Assembly: GCA_049698215.1 (NCBI GenBank)
Contig: JBAVXH010000202.1
Span: 1-14,179, forward strand
DNA: 14,179 bases
Reading direction: 5' to 3'
Origin: PALSA-894 sp049698215
GTDB taxonomy: Bacteria; Pseudomonadota; Alphaproteobacteria; Rhizobiales; Xanthobacteraceae
Under the pieces are notes generated by a model. It saw nothing but the letters and a program-made list of their open reading frames with translations. It had not been told where the DNA came from and did no database searches. Position numbers and translations under genes: made by a program. Shown here piece after piece: positions 10,926 to 14,179 of this stretch; the stretch's first letter is position 1, and each line of letters begins with the position of its first letter.

Positions 10926-10937
10926 AGGCCACGCACC

Positions 10938-11267
10938 ATGACGCGTTCGGTTTGGAAAGGTCCGTTCGTCGACGGCTATCTGCTCAAGAAGGCGGAAGCC
11001 GCGCGCGCATCGAGCCGCCACGAGATGATCAGGATTTGGAGCCGTCGTTCGACGATCTTGCCGCAGTTCGTCGGGCTGTTGTTCGGTGTCTACAACGGCC
11101 ACAAGCACATTCCCGTGCAGGTGACCGAGGAGATGGTTGGCCACAAGTTTGGTGAATTCGCGCCGACGCGCACGTTTTATGGCCATTCGTCGGACCGCAA
11201 AGCGAAGCGCGCACCGGGCGCGCCGGCTGCTGCCCCGGCAGCGGCTGCGCCAGCTGCGTCGAGTTAA
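10938..11267 (+). CDS. rpsS: 30S ribosomal protein S19 with Ala/Pro-rich C-terminal tail
   Basis: S19 is in the 30S head with S13, and its C-terminus extends toward the A- and P-site tRNAs. The conserved core is complete: TRSVWKGPFVDGYLL, IWSRRSTILPQFVG, VYNGHKHIPVQVTEEMVGHK and GEFAPTRTFYGHSSD. The family normally ends near residue 92. This protein has 109 residues because residues 92-109 (11211-11264) form a tail made only of Ala, Pro, Gly and Ser. The frame is open and coding-like and the stop is clean, so this is an extension rather than a frameshift of the core. GAGG lies upstream of the start, 12 nt after rplB. Confidence 0.98.
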   Translation: MTRSVWKGPFVDGYLLKKAEAARASSRHEMIRIWSRRSTILPQFVGLLFGVYNGHKHIPVQVTEEMVGHKFGEFAPTRTFYGHSSDRKAKRAPGAPAAAPAAAAPAASS

Positions 11268-11285
11268 GTTGAGGAACGCTGAGCG

Positions 11286-11678
11286 ATGAGCAAGAAAGCG
11301 CACGAGCGCAGCCTCGCTGAGAATGAGGCTCAGGCGGTCTCCCGGATGCTCCGGGTGAGTCCGCAGAAACTCAATCTCGTCGCGGGCCTGATCCGCGGCA
11401 AGAAGGTCGCGGCCGCGCTCGCGGATCTCGAGTTTTCGCGCAAGCGCATCGCCAAGGACGTGCGCAAGTGCCTGCAGTCGGCGATCGCCAACGCGGAAAA
11501 CAATCACGAGCTCGACATCGACGATCTCGTCGTCGCCGAGGCTCACGTCGGCAAGGCACTGGTGCTCAAGCGTTTCTCGCCGCGCGGGCGAGGCCGCATG
11601 GGGCGCATCATGAAGCCGTTCTCCCACCTCACCATCGTGGTGCGTGAGGTCGAAGAAGCGGCTCAGGCAAAGGCATAA
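11286..11678 (+). CDS. rplV: 50S ribosomal protein L22
   Basis: L22 contacts all 23S rRNA domains, and its beta hairpin lines the exit-tunnel constriction opposite L4. The product has 130 residues, longer than the 110 of E. coli but usual for alphaproteobacteria. Family features are VSRMLRVSPQKLNLVAGLIR, the helix with CLQSAIANAENNHELDIDDL, and the hairpin RFSPRGRGRMGRIMKPFSHL at about 97-116. Changes in this loop region cause macrolide resistance elsewhere. I see no deletion or duplication in it. GAGGA precedes the start. rpsC begins 10 nt after the stop. Confidence 0.98.
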   Translation: MSKKAHERSLAENEAQAVSRMLRVSPQKLNLVAGLIRGKKVAAALADLEFSRKRIAKDVRKCLQSAIANAENNHELDIDDLVVAEAHVGKALVLKRFSPRGRGRMGRIMKPFSHLTIVVREVEEAAQAKA

Positions 11679-11688
11679 CGAGGACGCA

Positions 11689-12387
11689 ATGGGTCAGAAG
11701 GTCAATCCGATCGGGCTGCGTCTCGGCATCAACCGGACGTGGGATTCGCGCTGGTACTCGGGCAAGGGCGACTACGGCAAGCTGCTGCACGAGGACATGC
11801 AGATCCGCGAGGATCTGTCCGAGGCGCTCAAGCAAGCCGCGGTGTCGAAGATCGTGATCGAGCGCCCGCACAAGAAGTGCCGCGTGACGATCCATTCGGC
11901 GCGGCCGGGTGTGGTGATTGGCAAGAAGGGCGCTGACATCGAGAAGCTGCGCAAGATGGTTGCAAAGCTCACCGACTCGGACGTCGTCATCAACATCGTC
12001 GAGATCCGGAAACCCGAGCTTGATGCGCAGCTCGTCGCCGAGTCGATCGCGCAGCAGCTCGAACGCCGCGTTGCGTTCCGCCGTGCCATGAAGCGCGCCG
12101 TTCAGTCGGCGATGCGGCTTGGCGCGGAGGGCATCCGCATCAACTGTTCCGGCCGTCTCGGCGGCGCCGAGATCGCGCGCATGGAGTGGTATCGCGAAGG
12201 TCGCGTGCCGCTGCACACGCTGCGCGCCGACGTCGATTTCGGCGTCGCGACCGCCTTCACCACCTACGGCACCTGCGGCGTCAAGGTCTGGATCTTCAAG
12301 GGCGAGATCATGGAGCACGACCCGATGGCGCAGGACAAGAAGATGGCCGAGGGCGAGGCGGGCCGTCCGCGCCGCGACGCGGCCTAA
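11689..12387 (+). CDS. rpsC: 30S ribosomal protein S3
   Basis: S3 lies at the mRNA entry channel and contributes to the ribosomal helicase activity. The product has 232 residues, starting MGQKVNPIGLRLGINRTW. An upstream in-frame ATG at 11644 lies inside rplV and would add 15 residues unlike the family, so I reject it. The ATG at 11689 has GAGG (11680-11683) before it. The KH domain has its GxxG loop in GVVIGKKGADIEKL. The basic patch FRRAMKRAVQ matches the E. coli helicase residues. The C-terminal domain runs through NCSGRLGGAEIAR and KVWIFKGEI. The end is a short charged tail of usual type. Confidence 0.98.
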   Translation: MGQKVNPIGLRLGINRTWDSRWYSGKGDYGKLLHEDMQIREDLSEALKQAAVSKIVIERPHKKCRVTIHSARPGVVIGKKGADIEKLRKMVAKLTDSDVVINIVEIRKPELDAQLVAESIAQQLERRVAFRRAMKRAVQSAMRLGAEGIRINCSGRLGGAEIARMEWYREGRVPLHTLRADVDFGVATAFTTYGTCGVKVWIFKGEIMEHDPMAQDKKMAEGEAGRPRRDAA

Positions 12388-12417
12388 TCGGGAACGGGAC
12401 AACAAAGACAGTCAGTC

Positions 12418-12831
12418 ATGCTGCAACCGATCAAAACCAAGTTCCGCAAGGCGCACAAAGGCCGTATCCACGGCCAGGCGACCAGCGGGCAGTCGCTGGC
12501 CTTCGGCGAATACGGCCTCAAGGCGATGGAGCCGGAGCGCGTCACCGCGCGCCAGATCGAGGCGGCGCGCCGCGCGCTCACGCGCCACATGAAGCGGGCA
12601 GGCCGGGTCTGGATCCGCGTGTTCCCGGACGTGCCGGTCACCAAGAAGCCGCTCGAAGTCCGCATGGGCTCGGGCAAGGGCGGCATCGAGCTGTGGGTTA
12701 CGCGCGTGAAGCCGGGCCGCATCCTGTTCGAGGTCGACGGCATTCCGGTTGGCCTCGCCAAGGAAGCGCTGGCGCTCGCCGCCGCGAAGCTCCCGATCAA
12801 GACGCGCTTCGTCCAGCGTATCACGGAGTAG
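12418..12831 (+). CDS. rplP: 50S ribosomal protein L16
   Basis: L16 organises the A-site region of the 50S subunit and is a late assembly protein. The product has 137 residues, the normal length. It shows LQPIKTKFRKAHKGRIHG, the signature LTARQIEAARR in variant form VTARQIEAARRALTRHMKR, WIRVFPDVPVTKKPLEVRMG, and AAAKLPIKTRFV. Arg82 aligns with the E. coli Arg81 that is hydroxylated there. The ribosome binding site is not obvious in the 30-nt gap after rpsC, which is A-rich but lacks a clear GGAG. rpmC starts 4 nt after the stop. Confidence 0.98.
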   Translation: MLQPIKTKFRKAHKGRIHGQATSGQSLAFGEYGLKAMEPERVTARQIEAARRALTRHMKRAGRVWIRVFPDVPVTKKPLEVRMGSGKGGIELWVTRVKPGRILFEVDGIPVGLAKEALALAAAKLPIKTRFVQRITE

Positions 12832-12835
12832 CGAG

Positions 12836-13039
12836 ATGAAAGCCGATGATGTGCGGGCGATGACACCCGACCAGCTCTCCGATGAGCTGATGAAGCTGAA
12901 GAAAGAGCAGTTCAATCTACGCTTCCAGCGCGCGACCGGACAGCTCGAGAACACCGGACGCGTGCGCATCGTGCGCCGCGACATCGCACGCATCAAGACC
13001 GTCGCGGCGCAGAAGCGCACCGCCGAAAAGTCGAAGTAG
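12836..13039 (+). CDS. rpmC: 50S ribosomal protein L29
   Basis: L29 is a small two-helix protein at the tunnel exit beside L23. With the ATG at 12836 the product has 67 residues, normal for the family. The same frame is open further upstream inside rplP, but the family N-terminus (MKADDVRAMTPDQLSDEL) and GGAG at about 12825-12828 support this start. The conserved LKKEQFNLRFQRATGQLENT is followed by the second helix VRIVRRDIARIKTVAAQK. It sits 4 nt after rplP and 12 nt before rpsQ, so translation is probably coupled. Confidence 0.97.
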   Translation: MKADDVRAMTPDQLSDELMKLKKEQFNLRFQRATGQLENTGRVRIVRRDIARIKTVAAQKRTAEKSK

Positions 13040-13051
13040 GAGATTTGTGAA

Positions 13052-13300
13052 ATGCCGAAACGGATGCTGCAGGGCACCGTGGTGAGCGACAAGCAGGACA
13101 AGACCGTCGTTGTCCGTGTCGAGCGCCGTTTCACGCACCCGGTCATGAAGAAGACCGTGCGGCGTTCCAAGAAGTATCACGCGCACGACGAGAAGAACGA
13201 GTTCTCGATCGGCGACATCGTCTGGCTGGAAGAGCACCGGCCGATTTCACGGCTCAAGCGCTGGACGGTGGTCCGGGGCGAGAAGCGGGCCAAAGTTTAA
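13052..13300 (+). CDS. rpsQ: 30S ribosomal protein S17
   Basis: S17 is a primary 16S rRNA-binding protein with an OB fold, acting early in 30S body assembly. The product has 82 residues, a usual length. It contains LQGTVVSDKQDKTVVVRVER, HPVMKKTVRRSKKYHAHDE, and the signature GDIVWLEEHRPISRLKRWTV, which is the alphaproteobacterial form of the GDxVxIxExRPLSxxKxW motif. GGAGA is nine bases before the ATG. A 42-nt spacer with an AG-rich ribosome binding region leads to rplN. That is the widest gap in this part of the cluster, but I see no promoter in it. Confidence 0.98.
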   Translation: MPKRMLQGTVVSDKQDKTVVVRVERRFTHPVMKKTVRRSKKYHAHDEKNEFSIGDIVWLEEHRPISRLKRWTVVRGEKRAKV

Positions 13301-13342
13301 CGCGCGCGCTAAGCGCAGCAGAGAAGAGGAAGAGGTGCATCA

Positions 13343-13711
13343 ATGATCCAGATGCAGACCAACCTCGACGTGGCGGACAATTCCGGCGCGCGTCGCGTGA
13401 TGTGTATCAAGGTGCTGGGCGGCTCCAAGCGGAAGTACGCCACGATCGGCGACGTCATCGTCGTATCGGTCAAGGAGGCGGCCCCGCGCGGCCGCGTCAA
13501 GAAGGGCGAGGTGATGAAGGCCGTCGTGGTGCGCATTAAGAAAGACATCAAGCGCGCCGACGGCTCGGTCATCCGCTTCGACACCAACGCGGCTGTGCTC
13601 ATCAATCCGCAGATGGAGCCCGTCGGCACGCGCATCTTCGGGCCGGTGCCGCGCGAGCTGCGCGCCAAGAACCACATGAAGATCATCTCGCTCGCGCCGG
13701 AGGTGCTGTGA
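13343..13711 (+). CDS. rplN: 50S ribosomal protein L14
   Basis: L14 binds helix 95 and forms an intersubunit bridge near the factor-binding site. It is also the target of the silencing factor RsfS. The product has 122 residues, the invariant family length. It starts MIQMQTNLDVADNSGARRVM and has the signature KVLGGSKRKYATIGDVIVVSVKEA, then FDTNAAVLINPQMEPVGTRI and PRELRAKNHMKIISLAPEVL. AGGAAGAGG precedes the start. The stop codon shares a base with the next start (TGATG at 13709-13713), coupling it to rplX. Confidence 0.99.
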   Translation: MIQMQTNLDVADNSGARRVMCIKVLGGSKRKYATIGDVIVVSVKEAAPRGRVKKGEVMKAVVVRIKKDIKRADGSVIRFDTNAAVLINPQMEPVGTRIFGPVPRELRAKNHMKIISLAPEVL

Positions 13712-14025
13712 TGGCGGCGAAGATCCGCAAGGGTGACAAGGTCGTCGTGCTGACCGGCCGCGACAAGGGTCGCAACGGCGAGGTGATCGAGGTGCGCCCG
13801 GCCGATAACCGCGCGCTGGTGCGCGGCATTCACATGGTCAAGCGCCACCAGAAGCAGAGCGCGACGCAGGAAGGCGGCATCGTCTCCAAGGAGTCGTCGG
13901 TGCACCTGTCCAACCTGGCGCTCGCCGATCCGAAGGACGGCAAGCCGACGCGCGTGGGGTTCAAGATCGTAGGCGACCGGAAGGTGCGTTTCGCCAAGCG
14001 GTCGGGAGTTGAAATCGATGGCTGA
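13711..14025 (+). CDS. rplX: 50S ribosomal protein L24
   Basis: L24 is an assembly-initiator protein that binds the 5' part of 23S rRNA and sits at the tunnel exit. With the ATG at 13711 the product has 104 residues, the usual length. A GTG at 13708 would add one residue, but GGAGG at 13699-13703 is better spaced for the ATG. The KOW motif is at the N-terminus, KIRKGDKVVVLTGRDKGRNG, followed by NRALVRGIHMVKRH, GGIVSKESSVHLSNLAL and a conserved GFKIVGDRKVRFAKRSG. Its last eight bases overlap the following gene's start. Confidence 0.98.
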   Translation: MAAKIRKGDKVVVLTGRDKGRNGEVIEVRPADNRALVRGIHMVKRHQKQSATQEGGIVSKESSVHLSNLALADPKDGKPTRVGFKIVGDRKVRFAKRSGVEIDG

Positions 14026-14179
14026 TAAGGAAGAGAAAGCCCCGAAGGCGCCGAAGGCCGAGAAGGCTCCGGCCGGAGACAAGGCGCCGAACCCGAAAGC
14101 CGAGCGCGCCGCTCGCGCGAAGGCCGATGCTGCCGCGAAGGCCGCCGCGCCGAAAGGCGAGCGCGAGCCGGAGCCGAAG
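14018..14179 (+). CDS. rplE: Probable 50S ribosomal protein L5, N-terminal extension only (3' end outside window)
   Basis: An ATG at 14018 opens a frame that runs off the right edge after 54 codons. GGGAG (14004-14008) is well placed as its ribosome binding site, and the start overlaps rplX by 8 nt. Gene order (rplN-rplX-rplE in nearly all bacteria) makes it rplE. L5 binds 5S rRNA in the central protuberance. None of the L5 core is visible. The 54 residues begin MADKEEKAPKAPKAEKAP and are almost entirely Lys, Ala, Pro and Glu, with no hydrophobic core, so they should be disordered. Ordinary L5 proteins start only a few residues before the folded domain. It could instead be an inserted small gene ahead of rplE. 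Identity rests on position alone. Confidence 0.7.
   Translation, partial: MADKEEKAPKAPKAEKAPAGDKAPNPKAERAARAKADAAAKAAAPKGEREPEPK

Noticed and set aside
11644..11688. Upstream start for rpsC adding 15 residues
   Set aside because: It lies inside rplV, and the added residues do not resemble any S3. The ATG at 11689 has a proper ribosome binding site and the conserved MGQKVNPIG start.
13301..13342. Promoter in the rpsQ-rplN gap
   Set aside because: The 42 nt are GC- and AG-rich, with a ribosome binding site but no -35/-10 pair.

Overview
The window is a core translation and transcription locus from a GC-rich alphaproteobacterium. Nineteen protein-coding genes all lie on the + strand and cover nearly the whole window. 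The S10, EF-G, EF-Tu, S7 and L22 sequences look most like those of Hyphomicrobiales (Rhizobiales), probably the Bradyrhizobium/Xanthobacteraceae side. That placement is from memory of family sequences, not from a search. No mobile element, CRISPR array, tRNA or rRNA was seen.

Layout. (1) Positions 1-3268 hold the 3' three quarters of rpoC (RNA polymerase beta'), closed by a strong intrinsic terminator at 3300-3328. (2) Positions 3269-3760 form the only long non-coding stretch. It carries the terminator, a good sigma-70-type promoter (TTGACA, 17 bp, TACAAA at 3471-3499) and a leader of about 255 nt with several perfect small hairpins. (3) Positions 3761-8014 hold the str operon, rpsL-rpsG-fusA-tuf. 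A large palindrome sits in the 96-nt rpsL-rpsG gap. (4) After a 91-nt gap with a perfect 22-bp palindrome and a degenerate second copy, the S10-spc cluster runs in the classical order rpsJ-rplC-rplD-rplW-rplB-rpsS-rplV-rpsC-rplP-rpmC-rpsQ-rplN-rplX. It ends in the first 54 codons of a probable rplE.

From rpsL onward the genes lie close together, often overlapping by 1, 4 or 8 nt, and I see no convincing second promoter. The simplest reading is one long str-S10-spc transcript starting near 3506. The genes supply the decoding-centre proteins (S12, S7, S19, S3), both elongation GTPases, and the large-subunit proteins of the peptidyl-transferase centre and exit tunnel (L2, L3, L4, L16, L22, L23, L29, L24).

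The window is mostly ordinary housekeeping DNA and I see no evidence of an undescribed system. The points worth a second look are the structured rpsL leader with a possible overlapping 33-codon ORF, the two intergenic palindromes, an Ala/Pro tail on S19, a Lys/Ala/Pro-rich N-terminus on the presumed L5, and a His-to-Leu change in the DHPHGGGEG motif of L2.
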